A stretch of DNA of 64,000 nucleotides from Qipengyuania aurantiaca (lineage in GTDB: Bacteria; Pseudomonadota; Alphaproteobacteria; Sphingomonadales; Sphingomonadaceae). A program made the translations under genes and the position numbers. The notes beneath the pieces were generated by a model. It had not been told where the DNA came from and did no database searches. It was given only the letters and a program-made list of their open reading frames with translations. The DNA is taken from assembly GCF_019711375.1 (NCBI RefSeq), contig NZ_CP081295.1, forward strand, positions 992,001-1,056,000. The letters are read 5' to 3'. Positions 53,716 to 62,261 of the stretch are shown here, piece after piece (the stretch's first letter is position 1; the number at the start of each line of letters is the position of its first letter).

Positions 53716-53816
53716 CACGGCAGTCAGAGGGCGACCGCCCGCCCGCAGGCGCTCGACGCTGCAAGCGTCGAATTTGCGCCGAGGATGCTCGCGCGGAGGC
53801 GCGAGCGAAAAACAAA
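53716..53816 (-). repeat. Solo type I unit of the composite repeat family
   Basis: On the minus strand, directly after the rsfS stop codon, the sequence reads TTTGTTTTTCG, then an 8-bp stem GCTCGCGC/GCGCGAGC with loop CTCC (53787-53806), then ATCCTCGG. A second stem CGACGCT/AGCGTCG follows, then CCTGCGGGCG, GGTCGC and GACTGCCGTGACC. It aligns unit for unit with the type I half of block B, but the stem sequences differ. Confidence 0.75.
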
Positions 53817-54236
53817 TTACGCCGTGCCGGCCACGGGCGGCGCATCGCCGAAGGCCCACATGCGCTCCAGATTGTAGAAGCTGCGGACTTCGGGGCGGAA
53901 CAGGTGAACGACGATGTCGCCCGCGTCGAGCAGCACCCAGTCGGCCGCCGGAAGCCCTTCGAGCTTCACCGGGCCATAGCCGTTCTGCTTGAGCTTTTCG
54001 GCGAGTTTCTGCGCGATCGAGGCCACTTGGCGCGTCGAACGGCCCGAGGCGATCACCATGTAATCGGCGATCGAGCTCTTGCCGGCGAGATCGATGGTCA
54101 CGACCTCCTGCGCCTGGTCGTCGTCGAGCTGTTTGAGCACGAAGTCGAGCAGTTCCTGCTTGTCGGCGTCAGTCATGCGAATAACCTTCGCATTCGTGGT
54201 CCCGGAGGCAGCCGGGTCTGTATGCGCCTGAGTCAT
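53817..54236 (-). CDS. rsfS: Ribosome silencing factor RsfS
   Basis: Binds L14 and blocks subunit joining when nutrients fall. The 139-aa protein contains VVTIDLAGKSSIADYMVIASGRSTRQVASIA and DWVLLDAGDIVVHLFRPEVRSFYNLERMW, the RsfS/Iojap signature. ATG at MTQAHTDPAA is used; MTDADKQELL, 20 residues on, is an alternative. It follows nadD as in most bacteria. A type I repeat unit starts one base after its TAA. Confidence 0.95.
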   Translation of the reverse strand: MTQAHTDPAASGTTNAKVIRMTDADKQELLDFVLKQLDDDQAQEVVTIDLAGKSSIADYMVIASGRSTRQVASIAQKLAEKLKQNGYGPVKLEGLPAADWVLLDAGDIVVHLFRPEVRSFYNLERMWAFGDAPPVAGTA

Positions 54237-54308
54237 AGGCGTTTGTCTTGCTCCTGAGTTGGTAGGCCCTCGAGATAGGGTGCGTCATGGAAAGAACAAC
54301 GCGATTCC

Positions 54309-54971
54309 TCACGTGGTCGTTTCCTCCCTTGCGGGAATAAGACGGTGTGTAACCTGGTCTCGCGGGGAAAAACCGGCGTGGCGCGATGCCCAGTCGGGGT
54401 CGGCGCGGCGGATGGCCGTGGCCGAACGCGGGTCGGGATCGAAACGCAATGTCACCAGTGCCGGTGCGCTCCATTCGCCCCCATTTCGAAAACTGGACAA
54501 AGGCCGCTGGAAGCGTCTGAGCCAGGCCATCGCGGGGCTTGCGACAGCTTCAGCATCATAGCCGGGCCGCGCGATCACCGCAATCGGCATCCTGCGGGCG
54601 ATCCCCCGCCAATCGCGCCAGAGGTGGAATTGCGCGAGGTTGTCCGCCCCCATCAGCCAGACGAAGCGGCGCTTGGGAAAGCGGTTGGTGATCGCGCGGA
54701 GAGTGTCGACCGTATAGCGCGTGCCGAGCTCGCGCTCGATCGCGGTGACGCGGATCGGGGCCCTTTTCGCCTGCGCCGTAGCGGCCGCGACTCGCGCAGC
54801 CAGCGGCGCCATGCCCTTTTTCGGCTTGAGCGGGTTTCCGGGCGACACCAGCCACCAGACCTCGTCGAGCCCCAGCGCCTCCTTCGCGAACAGCGAGACA
54901 CGCCGGTGCCCGCCATGCGCCGGATTGAAACTGCCGCCGAGCAGGCCGATTCTCGGGCCGGTCCGACTCAC
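54309..54971 (-). CDS. nadD: Nicotinate-nucleotide adenylyltransferase
   Basis: Makes deamido-NAD from nicotinate mononucleotide and ATP. The 220-aa protein has GLLGGSFNPAHGGHRRVS (the GxFxPxHxGH nucleotidyltransferase motif), FVWLMGADNLAQFHLWRDW and a C-terminal SATAIRRADPDW (ISSTxIR-type) motif. The start is GTG. It is first of the minus-strand nadD-rsfS-rlmH cluster. The 271 bases upstream, divergent to the M23 gene, show no gene and are more AT-rich than the surroundings. Confidence 0.95.
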   Translation of the reverse strand: MSRTGPRIGLLGGSFNPAHGGHRRVSLFAKEALGLDEVWWLVSPGNPLKPKKGMAPLAARVAAATAQAKRAPIRVTAIERELGTRYTVDTLRAITNRFPKRRFVWLMGADNLAQFHLWRDWRGIARRMPIAVIARPGYDAEAVASPAMAWLRRFQRPLSSFRNGGEWSAPALVTLRFDPDPRSATAIRRADPDWASRHAGFSPRDQVTHRLIPAREETTT

Positions 54972-55242
54972 GGGTGGGCGTACATCGGCAGCGTCTTCAT
55001 TCCCCCCACCTAACAGGGTGCTTGCGCCCTGTCAGCGCATGAGAACGTTCACGATTCGCGAGGCCATGGTTAACGAGTTTGAAACTTTTTGAGCCTGCGA
55101 TTTGTCGAAAATTCTTCAACGATGAAACGCTTCGTCCCGTCGATTACTCAACTCGTGGATTCTACGGGAACCCGGATTCGATTTTATTAGGATTCTCGCA
55201 TACCACCGGTCTCAGGGATAAAAGACCAAGGGACGGGTCGTT

Positions 55243-56400
55243 TTGGACAACACACAAGCCAAGCTCGGCTGGGTAAGCCGTATCAACAGCTGGTTTCCGG
55301 ATCGCGAATTTTTCATGCGTTCGGAAGGCCAGGTTCGATTCATCACCATCTCCTCGCGAGTGCAGAAGGCTGCGGCCGGTACGGCTGTTTTCGTCGCGCT
55401 CGTCTGGGCGGTGTCGCTGGCGATTGCCGGCTGGGCGCAGTACAGCGCCAGCGCCGACCGCGCGAGCCTGCTGAGCCGCGAAGCCAAGGTGGCCACCTCC
55501 GAAGAACGTCTTGCCGCTTACGGTGACAATCTCGAAGCGGTCAGCAGCGACCTCGATCGCCGCATGGAATTCATCGAAGGTGTCGCCGAATTGCTGCCCG
55601 CCGACATGAAGGTCGACACGCGCATCAGCGATTCCTCGGGCGAAGCCGCCGCCACGGTCGAAAAAGTCAGCGCCGCTTTCCCTCAGGCCGCCGAACTCGC
55701 CCGCATCGAAGCCCGCCAGCTGGCCGTCGTCGAAGGGCTGACCCGCTACGCCGACTGGCGCGCCCAGCGCGCCGCCGATGCGCTCAAGAAGCTCGAAATC
55801 AATCCCGACGCCGTCGTGCGTCGCAGCGAACGCCAGGCGATGGGTGGTCCGCTCGAAGGCCTTTCCACCGACGCCAACGGCACGATCGACCCGCGTTTTG
55901 AGCGTCTCGGCCTTTCGATGGCCCGCATGAGCGCGCTCGAGCAGGCGCTGGAAGGCGTGCCCCAGTTCGCTCCGGCCAACGGCATCATCACCTCGAAGTT
56001 CGGTTATCGCCGCGATCCGTTCAACCGCCGCGCCGCCATGCACAACGGCCTCGATTTCCGCGGCGCCACCGGCGCCCCGATCTACGCCGCCGCCAAGGGC
56101 CGCGTCACCTTCGTCGGCCGCAAGGGCGGTTACGGAAACACGGTCGAGATCACGCATGGCAACGGCCTCATGACCCGCTACGCCCACATGTCGGCTTTCC
56201 GCACCAAGGTCGGCGAAACGGTGCAGCCGGGCGAGGTCATCGGTGCTATCGGCAGCACCGGACGTTCGAGCGGCCCGCACCTCCACTTCGAGGTTCGCAG
56301 CAACGGACGGCCTCTCAACCCCCGCACCTTCCTGGAGACAGCCCCCAATGTTCTCGAAGAAATCCGCCGAGCCCCAGAGCTCGCCCACGCCGCCCACTAA
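55243..56400 (+). CDS. M23 family metallopeptidase (membrane-anchored, bactofilin-linked)
   Basis: A 385-aa cell-wall endopeptidase. A cytoplasmic N-terminus (LGWVSRINSWFPDREFFMRSEGQVRFI) precedes one membrane helix (AGTAVFVALVWAVSLAIAGW), a coiled coil (residues about 80-190) and an intact LytM domain. Zinc ligands are in FGYRRDPFNRRAAMHNGLDF and SGPHLHFEVR (HLH). The start is TTG. It overlaps the bactofilin gene by 53 bases. Bactofilin-M23 pairs of this layout (LmdC type) shape the cell in other Alphaproteobacteria. Confidence 0.92.
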   Translation: MDNTQAKLGWVSRINSWFPDREFFMRSEGQVRFITISSRVQKAAAGTAVFVALVWAVSLAIAGWAQYSASADRASLLSREAKVATSEERLAAYGDNLEAVSSDLDRRMEFIEGVAELLPADMKVDTRISDSSGEAAATVEKVSAAFPQAAELARIEARQLAVVEGLTRYADWRAQRAADALKKLEINPDAVVRRSERQAMGGPLEGLSTDANGTIDPRFERLGLSMARMSALEQALEGVPQFAPANGIITSKFGYRRDPFNRRAAMHNGLDFRGATGAPIYAAAKGRVTFVGRKGGYGNTVEITHGNGLMTRYAHMSAFRTKVGETVQPGEVIGAIGSTGRSSGPHLHFEVRSNGRPLNPRTFLETAPNVLEEIRRAPELAHAAH

Positions 56401-56809
56401 TCCAGGACGCACTTCCTCCATGGCTTCCAAGAACAGCTCCACTTTCTCGGTCCTCGGTTCGGACCTCGCCATCAAGGGCGACATCAAGGCCTCGGCCGAC
56501 CTTCACATCGACGGCAGTGTCGAAGGCGACATCGCCTGCACCAGCCTCGTGCAGGGCGAAACCAGCAAGGTCACCGGCGCGGTGGAAGCGGAAACCGCCC
56601 GCCTTGCCGGCACGGTCGACGGGTCGATCACCGCGCGCGAGCTGGTGATCCTCAAGACCGCCCGCATCACCGGCGACGTGTTTTACGACGCGCTGACCAT
56701 CGAGCAGGGTGCGCAGGTCGAAGGCCGCTTTGCCCATCGCAACCCGAAGAAGACGGCCGCCGCCGCGCCCAAGGGCGACGCGAAGCCGGAGCTTCAGCTC
56801 GCGAACTGA
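56348..56809 (+). CDS. Bactofilin (polymer-forming cytoskeletal protein)
   Basis: A 153-aa protein. A disordered, Ser/Pro-rich N-terminus precedes the DUF583 beta-helix core (SVLGSDLAIKGDIKASADLHIDGSVEGDIACTSLV.. to GDVFYDALTIEQGAQVEGRFAHR) and a charged tail. It self-assembles into filaments on the inner membrane without nucleotide. The start lies within the M23 gene, coupling the two. Partnership with the M23 peptidase is inferred from context. Confidence 0.93.
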   Translation: MFSKKSAEPQSSPTPPTNPGRTSSMASKNSSTFSVLGSDLAIKGDIKASADLHIDGSVEGDIACTSLVQGETSKVTGAVEAETARLAGTVDGSITARELVILKTARITGDVFYDALTIEQGAQVEGRFAHRNPKKTAAAAPKGDAKPELQLAN

Positions 56810-56830
56810 TTTCCTCCGTTTGGAGAGGAT

Positions 56831-56866
56831 GAAGGCCGTCCCTGCCAGAGAGCAGGGGCGGCCTTC
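56831..56866 (+). terminator. Hairpin after the bactofilin gene, possibly bidirectional
   Basis: A 15-bp stem GAAGGCCGTCCCTGC/GCAGGGGCGGCCTTC (one mismatch) with a 6-base loop lies between two convergent genes. It has no long T-run on either side. Confidence 0.6.
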
Positions 56867-56887
56867 TCCATATTTGCGTTCGGAAAA

Positions 56888-58579
56888 CTAGATGCCGAGT
56901 TCGGCGCGCAGGGCCTTGCGGTCGAGCTTGCCGACAAGCGTCTTCGGCAGTTCCTCGCGGATCACGATGCTTTCGACCCGCTCGTGCTTGCCGACGCGGG
57001 CGTTGAGCCATTCGCAAAGGTCCTCCGCCGTCGCGTTTTCGTCGTTGAGCGTCACATAGGCCCGCGGGCGCTCGCCGAGGTATTCATCGGGTACGCCGAT
57101 CACGAGGACCTCTTTGACTGCGTCGTTTTCGAGCAATACGTCCTCGACCTGGCTCGGGAAGACCTTGAAGCCGCCGACGGCAATCATGTCCTTGATGCGG
57201 TCGACGATCTCGAGAAAGCCGTCCTCGTCCATCACTGCGACATCGCCTGTGCGCAGGTAGCGCTTGCCGTCGCGTTCCACGAAGGTGTCGTTGCCTGTCT
57301 CGGGCTTGTTCCAGTAGCCGCGCATGATCTGCGGGCCGTGGACCGCGAGTTCGCCCGGCTCGCCTTCAGGGGCGAGCTTTTCGGGATCTTCCTTGTCGAG
57401 TAAAATCACTTCCGTACCCATGACCAGCTGGCCGATCGTGCCCTTCTTGCGCACACCCTCATAGGGATTGGCCGAGACCACGCCCGAACTTTCGGTCAGG
57501 CCATAGCCTTCGACCACGCGCACGCCGGTCACCGCCTCGAACTTGTCGTGCACGGGCGCGGGCATGGGCGCACCACCCGAAATGCAGACCTTGAGCGAGG
57601 AAAGATCGGTCTTGGCGAGCTTGGGATGGTCGAGCAGCGCCTGGAACATCGTCGGCACGCCCGGGAAACCGGTGGCCTTGTACCTGGCAATGGTGTCTAG
57701 CACCTGTCCTGCATCGAAGCGCGGCACCATGGCGATCGAGCCGCCGGTGACCATCGCGTGATTGAGCAGGGCGGTGTTGGCGAAGACATGGAAAAAGGGC
57801 AGCGCGCCCATGAAGATTTCGTTCGATGGATCGCCGAAGGGATTGAGCCCCGCGGTCTGCTGCGCGTTCATGGCCAGCTGGGAATGGCCGAGCATGGCGC
57901 CCTTGGGTCGGCCCGTGGTGCCGCCGGTGTACTGCAGCAGCGCGATGTCCTGGGCCGCATCAATGGGCGGGAAGCTGGTCTTGGCCGGATCGCCAAGCAT
58001 ATCGCCGAAACCGACAATAGTGTTCGAATAGGCGACCTTGGCCACCTTGCTCCGCCCCAGCGTCTTGAGCGCCAACCCCTTGTACCACGGCAGCATGTCG
58101 GCCAGCGAGCCGACGACCAGCGTCTCCAGCTCCGAACACTCGAGCACGCTCGCGGCGGTGGCGTAGAGTTCGGGCACGTCGAGCGAGACCAGCAGGCGCG
58201 TGCCCGAATCGGCGACCTGCCAGGCCAGCTCCTCCACCGTGTAAAGCGGCGAGAAATTCACCACGATGGCGCCGGCCATCATCGCCCCGTAATAGGCCGA
58301 GGCATAGATCGGGACATTGGGCAGGAACAGCCCCACCCTGTCGCCCGGCTTGATGCCCCGCGCGATCAGCCCCGCGGCGAATTGCTGCGCCTCGCGATGC
58401 ATCTCGGCGTAGGTGTAGCTGCGGCCGAGGAAATGGAGAAAGGGCTTGTTCGAATACTTCGCCACCGTCTGCTCGAGCAGCTCGGGCAGGCTCGCCAGCT
58501 GGAACTGCGCGTCCCACCTCGTGGGATGGTGATAGGTGTAGCTATTTACATCCATGTCAGTAGCATGGCGCAACTGCAT
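56888..58579 (-). CDS. Long-chain fatty acid-CoA ligase (AMP-binding)
   Basis: Activates fatty acids to acyl-CoA in two steps through an acyl-AMP. The 563-aa protein has the P-loop-like LLQYTGGTTGRPKGAMLGH, VVEGYGLTESSGV, the RTGDVAVMDEDGFLEIVDRIKDMI hinge and a C-terminal lysine in LPKTLVGKLDRKAL. MDVNSYTYHHP, 8 residues on, is an alternative start. It feeds beta-oxidation together with the acyl-CoA dehydrogenase and ETF in this window. FadD-like. Confidence 0.93.
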   Translation of the reverse strand: MQLRHATDMDVNSYTYHHPTRWDAQFQLASLPELLEQTVAKYSNKPFLHFLGRSYTYAEMHREAQQFAAGLIARGIKPGDRVGLFLPNVPIYASAYYGAMMAGAIVVNFSPLYTVEELAWQVADSGTRLLVSLDVPELYATAASVLECSELETLVVGSLADMLPWYKGLALKTLGRSKVAKVAYSNTIVGFGDMLGDPAKTSFPPIDAAQDIALLQYTGGTTGRPKGAMLGHSQLAMNAQQTAGLNPFGDPSNEIFMGALPFFHVFANTALLNHAMVTGGSIAMVPRFDAGQVLDTIARYKATGFPGVPTMFQALLDHPKLAKTDLSSLKVCISGGAPMPAPVHDKFEAVTGVRVVEGYGLTESSGVVSANPYEGVRKKGTIGQLVMGTEVILLDKEDPEKLAPEGEPGELAVHGPQIMRGYWNKPETGNDTFVERDGKRYLRTGDVAVMDEDGFLEIVDRIKDMIAVGGFKVFPSQVEDVLLENDAVKEVLVIGVPDEYLGERPRAYVTLNDENATAEDLCEWLNARVGKHERVESIVIREELPKTLVGKLDRKALRAELGI

Positions 58580-58591
58580 TCAAACGCAAGC

Positions 58592-58630
58592 AAAAAGGGC
58601 GGGAAAAGCTGCTGCCCTTCCCGCCCTTCC
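58592..58630 (-). terminator. Terminator of trcR
   Basis: On the minus strand, AAGGGCGGGAA and TTCCCGCCCTT form an 11-bp stem around a 13-base loop and are followed by TTTTTGC. It lies 21 bases after the stop. Confidence 0.8.
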
Positions 58631-58650
58631 TGTAATTTATCAGCCACGGA

Positions 58651-59373
58651 TCAGGCTTCGCCCGCGCCCTCTTCGGCTTCGGCGGCCCGCTTGGCGGTGA
58701 GCCATGCCTCGGCCTCGGCTTCCTGCGCGGCTTCGGCAGCAGCCTTTTCGTTGGCGTCACGCTCGGCGCGCAGTTCCTCGATCAGCTTCTCGCGATCGCT
58801 CGCGCCGCTGGGGGCGGCAGGCACTTCCGCGCCTTCTTCGGGAGCCGGCAGGTTCTTGGCCGCCTTGGCCACCACGGCGTCGAGCTCGCGCTGCGAGCAC
58901 AGGCCGAGCGTCACTGGATCCTTGGGCTGGATGTTCTGGATGTTCCAGTGGCTGCGCTCGCGGATCGCGGTGATCGTGTTGCGCGTGGTGCCGATAAGCT
59001 TGGAGATCTGCGCGTCCGACACTTCCGGATGGCTCCGCAGCAGCCAGGCGATGCCGTCGGGCTTGTCCTGACGCTTGGAAACCGGCGTGTAGCGCGGACC
59101 CTTGGTGCGGCTGACCGCGACCGGCGCGCGCTGCATCTTGAGGCGGTATTCGGGGTCCTGCTGGCCCTTCTCGATCTCTTCCTGCGTCAGCTCGCCGGAA
59201 TGGAGCGGGTCGCGGCCCGTGTACTTGCTGCCCGCGAGATCGTCCGCCATGGCCTGCACTTCGAGGATATGAAGACCGCAGAATTCCGCGATCTGTTCGA
59301 AGGAAAGCCCGGTGTTGTCGACCAGCCAGGTGGCGGTCGCGTGCGGCATCAGCGGGGTGGGTTGGTCGGCCAT
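58651..59373 (-). CDS. trcR: Cell cycle transcriptional regulator TrcR (DUF1013)
   Basis: A 240-aa DNA-binding protein. The N-terminal MPHATATWLVDNTGLSFEQIAEFCGLHILEVQAMAD and GIAWLLRSHPEVSDAQISKLIGTTRNTITAIRERSHWN are the DUF1013 helix-turn-helix segments. The C-terminus is a Glu/Ala-rich coiled-coil-like tail. TrcR is part of the alphaproteobacterial cell-cycle circuit; sciP of the same circuit is also in this window. It is transcribed alone, with its own terminator. Confidence 0.93.
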   Translation of the reverse strand: MADQPTPLMPHATATWLVDNTGLSFEQIAEFCGLHILEVQAMADDLAGSKYTGRDPLHSGELTQEEIEKGQQDPEYRLKMQRAPVAVSRTKGPRYTPVSKRQDKPDGIAWLLRSHPEVSDAQISKLIGTTRNTITAIRERSHWNIQNIQPKDPVTLGLCSQRELDAVVAKAAKNLPAPEEGAEVPAAPSGASDREKLIEELRAERDANEKAAAEAAQEAEAEAWLTAKRAAEAEEGAGEA

Positions 59374-59543
59374 GGAATATGCCTTCTCGAATGTCTCAAA
59401 ATAGAAGGGCCGCCCCTCGCGGAGCGGCCATTGCCCGGCTCATGTAGGCGAGAGCGGCGGATTCGGCAAGCGAATGCGGCGCGCAAGACTTGCTTAACGC
59501 AGCGCTGGTAAATGGCGTGGTGAACAAATGGGGGTTTGTGATC

Positions 59544-60191
59544 ATGCGTAACTGGGTCGTTTCTCTTGCCGCGCTGGCGCTTGCCGGGTGCGGCTCGTCC
59601 AATTCCACCGACTTCACGCTGGATGTTTCGGGCAACGCTTCGGCGATGAAGCAGAACCTCGCCGTGATGCACGACCAGACCCTCTCGCTGCCCGGCGTGC
59701 TGGCAGCGACGATGACATCGGACGCCGAAGGCCTGACCTTCACCATTCCCGCCGCCGATGGCTACGACCCGGCGGAAATCCGCATGGACTTCACCCAGCA
59801 GGGCCCCTCGACCCAGATCGCGGTCGCCGTGGATGTGCCACAAGTCGACATGGGCGCCGCGCAATATCTCAGCGAGGAAAAGGTCGAGGCGGAACTGAAG
59901 AAGAACCTCCTCGCCTGGAAAGAGCAGTGGCGCATGACGGGCGATGCGGCGAGCACCAAGGAGCTGCAGCTGACCCTCGCGCTGGTCGCACTGGCGGCGC
60001 AGCAGGTCGATCCGGCAAAGGCCTATATGGGCGGTTTCGACGGCTTCGACTTCGGCGCGATGGAAAGCGAAGCGGCCGGCTGGGGCGAGGACAACGAACT
60101 TCCCGAGCGCGACTACCCCGCTGATGACGGCGGATGGGGTGCGGATGCAAGCGGGGACGGAGACGATGGCGGCTGGGGCGCCGGAGCCTGA
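59544..60191 (+). CDS. Lipoprotein of unknown function with Gly/Asp-rich tail
   Basis: A 215-aa protein with a short signal peptide and lipobox LAGC at about residue 17. The body (residues about 25-180) shows mixed strands and helices with no recognised domain. The C-terminus ends in an acidic, glycine/tryptophan-rich repeat (GGWGAD..GDGDDGGWGAGA). Start MRNWVVSL is chosen as the signal-peptide start. It is a single gene. The C-terminal repeat may bind divalent cations, which is speculation. Confidence 0.75.
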   Translation: MRNWVVSLAALALAGCGSSNSTDFTLDVSGNASAMKQNLAVMHDQTLSLPGVLAATMTSDAEGLTFTIPAADGYDPAEIRMDFTQQGPSTQIAVAVDVPQVDMGAAQYLSEEKVEAELKKNLLAWKEQWRMTGDAASTKELQLTLALVALAAQQVDPAKAYMGGFDGFDFGAMESEAAGWGEDNELPERDYPADDGGWGADASGDGDDGGWGAGA

Positions 60192-60200
60192 GGCTCTCTC

Positions 60201-61277
60201 TTAGACCGGCAGCGGCTCGGGATCGAGCGCGGCGAGGCCTGACAGGAACTGCTCCGTCGCCGCTTCCCAGCTGAAGCGCGCGCCGTATTCGGCGCAGGCC
60301 CGGCGGTCGCAATAGAGCGCCGCGTCGATCGCCCGGTCGAGATCCTCCGACAGCGCGCCCACCTCGTCGGTCACGATATCGCGCGGCCCCGCTACGGGAT
60401 AGGCGGCCACGGGCGTGCCGCAGGCCAGCGCCTCGATCATGACGAGGCCGAAGGTGTCGGTCCGGCTGGGGAAAACGAAGACGTCCGCCCCGGCGTAGCA
60501 CCCGGCCAGCTCGGCGCCCGACTTGCGGCCCAGGAACAGGGCCTCGGGATATTTACGCTTCAGCGCCTCGAGCGCCGGGCCATCGCCCACCACCACCTTG
60601 CTGCCGGGATGGCTGGCCTCGAGGAACGCCTCGATATTCTTCTCGACCGACACGCGCCCCACATAAAGCTGGATGGGCTTGGGCAGGTCGGCGTATTCGC
60701 TCGGAGGCGGGGCGACGGGATCGAAACAGGCGAGATCCACACCGCGCGTCCAGTGATGCAGTTTGCCCAGCCCGTGGGTGCGCAATTCCTCGCGAATGCT
60801 TTCGGTCGCTACCAGCACTCGGCGCGCAGGCGCATGGAACCACTCGATATAGCGCCAGAACCACGCGGCCGGCAGGTGGGTCCTCCGGGCAAGGTATTCG
60901 GGGAATTGCGTGTGATAGGCGGTGGTGAACGGCGTGCCGCTGCGGGCGCAATAGCGCCGTGCCGCCACACCCAGCGGACCTTCCGTGGCAATGTGGATCG
61001 CGGAAGGGCCGAAGTCTCGCAGCTTGCGGGAAATCGCGCCCGGTGGACTGATCGCCAGGCGGATTTCCGGATAGGTCGGGCACGGCAGCGAAGTGAACTG
61101 GTCGGGCGAGACCACCAGCAGTTCGTGCCCCTGCTCGCGCAGGATTTCGCATGTTGTCGTGAGCGTACGAACCACACCGTTCATCTGCGGCAGCCAGGCG
61201 TCGGTCACGATGGCGACCCGCTGCTTCTCCTCCGAGCGGATACGCGGGGCGGGCATGCCGTCCTTGAGCAATTTCAT
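60201..61277 (-). CDS. Glycosyltransferase family 1/4 (GT-B) protein
   Basis: A 358-aa enzyme. Its N-terminal region has RVAIVTDAWLPQMNGVVRTLT, FRPSAIHIATEGPLG-like text and TTAYHTQFPEYL. The C-terminal donor domain has VGRVSVEKNIEAFL, GDGPALEALKRKYPEALFLG and FPSRTDTFGLVMIEALACGTPVAAYP, the GT4 E-x7-E motif. Relatives include sulfoquinovosyl- and mannosyltransferases acting on diacylglycerol. It overlaps the upstream phosphoesterase by 4 bases, so the pair likely acts together on a lipid. Confidence 0.9.
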   Translation of the reverse strand: MKLLKDGMPAPRIRSEEKQRVAIVTDAWLPQMNGVVRTLTTTCEILREQGHELLVVSPDQFTSLPCPTYPEIRLAISPPGAISRKLRDFGPSAIHIATEGPLGVAARRYCARSGTPFTTAYHTQFPEYLARRTHLPAAWFWRYIEWFHAPARRVLVATESIREELRTHGLGKLHHWTRGVDLACFDPVAPPPSEYADLPKPIQLYVGRVSVEKNIEAFLEASHPGSKVVVGDGPALEALKRKYPEALFLGRKSGAELAGCYAGADVFVFPSRTDTFGLVMIEALACGTPVAAYPVAGPRDIVTDEVGALSEDLDRAIDAALYCDRRACAEYGARFSWEAATEQFLSGLAALDPEPLPV

Positions 61278-62161
61278 GCCGCTGCCAGATTTTTGGCAGC
61301 CAGCCGCGCCTCGCGCGCCGCGACTTCCTCGGGCCAGTGGAGCAGTTCCATCGTGCCGTCGAAATGTTCGACCAGCGCGTTGCATCCCTCGACCCAGTCG
61401 CCGTCGTTGTAATAGGCGATCTGGCGTCCTTCATGCTCGAAATCGCGGATTTCGGCGGTGTGGATGTGGCCGCAGACGACGCCGTCGACTCCGCGTTCGC
61501 CGGCGACGCGGGCGACGACTTCTTCGTATTTCGAGATGAACTCGACCGCATTCTTGACCTTGTGCTTGGCCGCCTTGCTGATCGACCAGTAGGGCAGGCC
61601 GAAAAGCTTGCGCACGCTCGCGACCCAGCCGTTGAGCTTCATCATCATGTGGTAAAGCGCGTCGCCCACGAAGGCGAGCCAGCGATGGGCGAGCATGATC
61701 GTGTCGAATTCGTCGCCGTGGAGCACCATCAGGCGGCGGCCGTCCGCGGTGTCGTGGAAGGCGGCGCGGCGGATCTCGACCCCGCCGAAATCCATGCCCG
61801 AGAAGGGGCGCACCATCTCGTCGTGATTGCCGGGAATGTAGACGATCCGCGTGCCGCGCTTGGCGCGCTTGAGGATACGCCAGACGATGTCGTTATGCTC
61901 GGGCGGCCAGTAGAACTTCTTCTTCAGGCGCCAGCCGTCGATGATGTCGCCCACAAGGTACATCGTCTCGCTGTCGGTATGGTCGAGGAAGTCGATCAGC
62001 AGCTCGGCGTTGCAGCCCTTGGTGCCGAGATGGACGTCGCTGATCCAGATTGTGCGATACTTGCGTCGCTCGCCCACGGTGCGCTCGGGCACGCTGGGTC
62101 CGACGGGCGGAAACCCCGCGACATTGGTGAAGTCGGACAGGTTTCGCGGCAGTTCGGTCAT
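61274..62161 (-). CDS. UDP-2,3-diacylglucosamine diphosphatase-like metallophosphoesterase
   Basis: A 295-aa calcineurin-like phosphoesterase. The metal motifs are ISDVHLGTKG, YLVGDIIDGWRL, YIPGNHDEMVR, LMVLHGDEFD and VCGHIHTAEIRDF, the LpxH pattern. The protein is longer than LpxH (about 240 aa), and this variant is often fused to or placed beside a glycosyltransferase. Lipid A assembly or a related phospholipid glycosylation path is likely. The ATGA overlap couples it to the glycosyltransferase. Confidence 0.9.
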   Translation of the reverse strand: MTELPRNLSDFTNVAGFPPVGPSVPERTVGERRKYRTIWISDVHLGTKGCNAELLIDFLDHTDSETMYLVGDIIDGWRLKKKFYWPPEHNDIVWRILKRAKRGTRIVYIPGNHDEMVRPFSGMDFGGVEIRRAAFHDTADGRRLMVLHGDEFDTIMLAHRWLAFVGDALYHMMMKLNGWVASVRKLFGLPYWSISKAAKHKVKNAVEFISKYEEVVARVAGERGVDGVVCGHIHTAEIRDFEHEGRQIAYYNDGDWVEGCNALVEHFDGTMELLHWPEEVAAREARLAAKNLAAA

Positions 62162-62261
62162 GCTTCATCCCCCGAAGCTGTATTGGGGGACGGCTAGCAG
62201 CCGAATGTTACGTGCGAATCTCTTTTCCGTTACACAATCAGGTAATTGCTACGCTTTGGCG

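Noticed and set aside
53817..54236. Repeat unit as part of the rsfS coding region
   Set aside because: The rsfS stop TAA precedes the repeat by one base and RsfS has its normal length.
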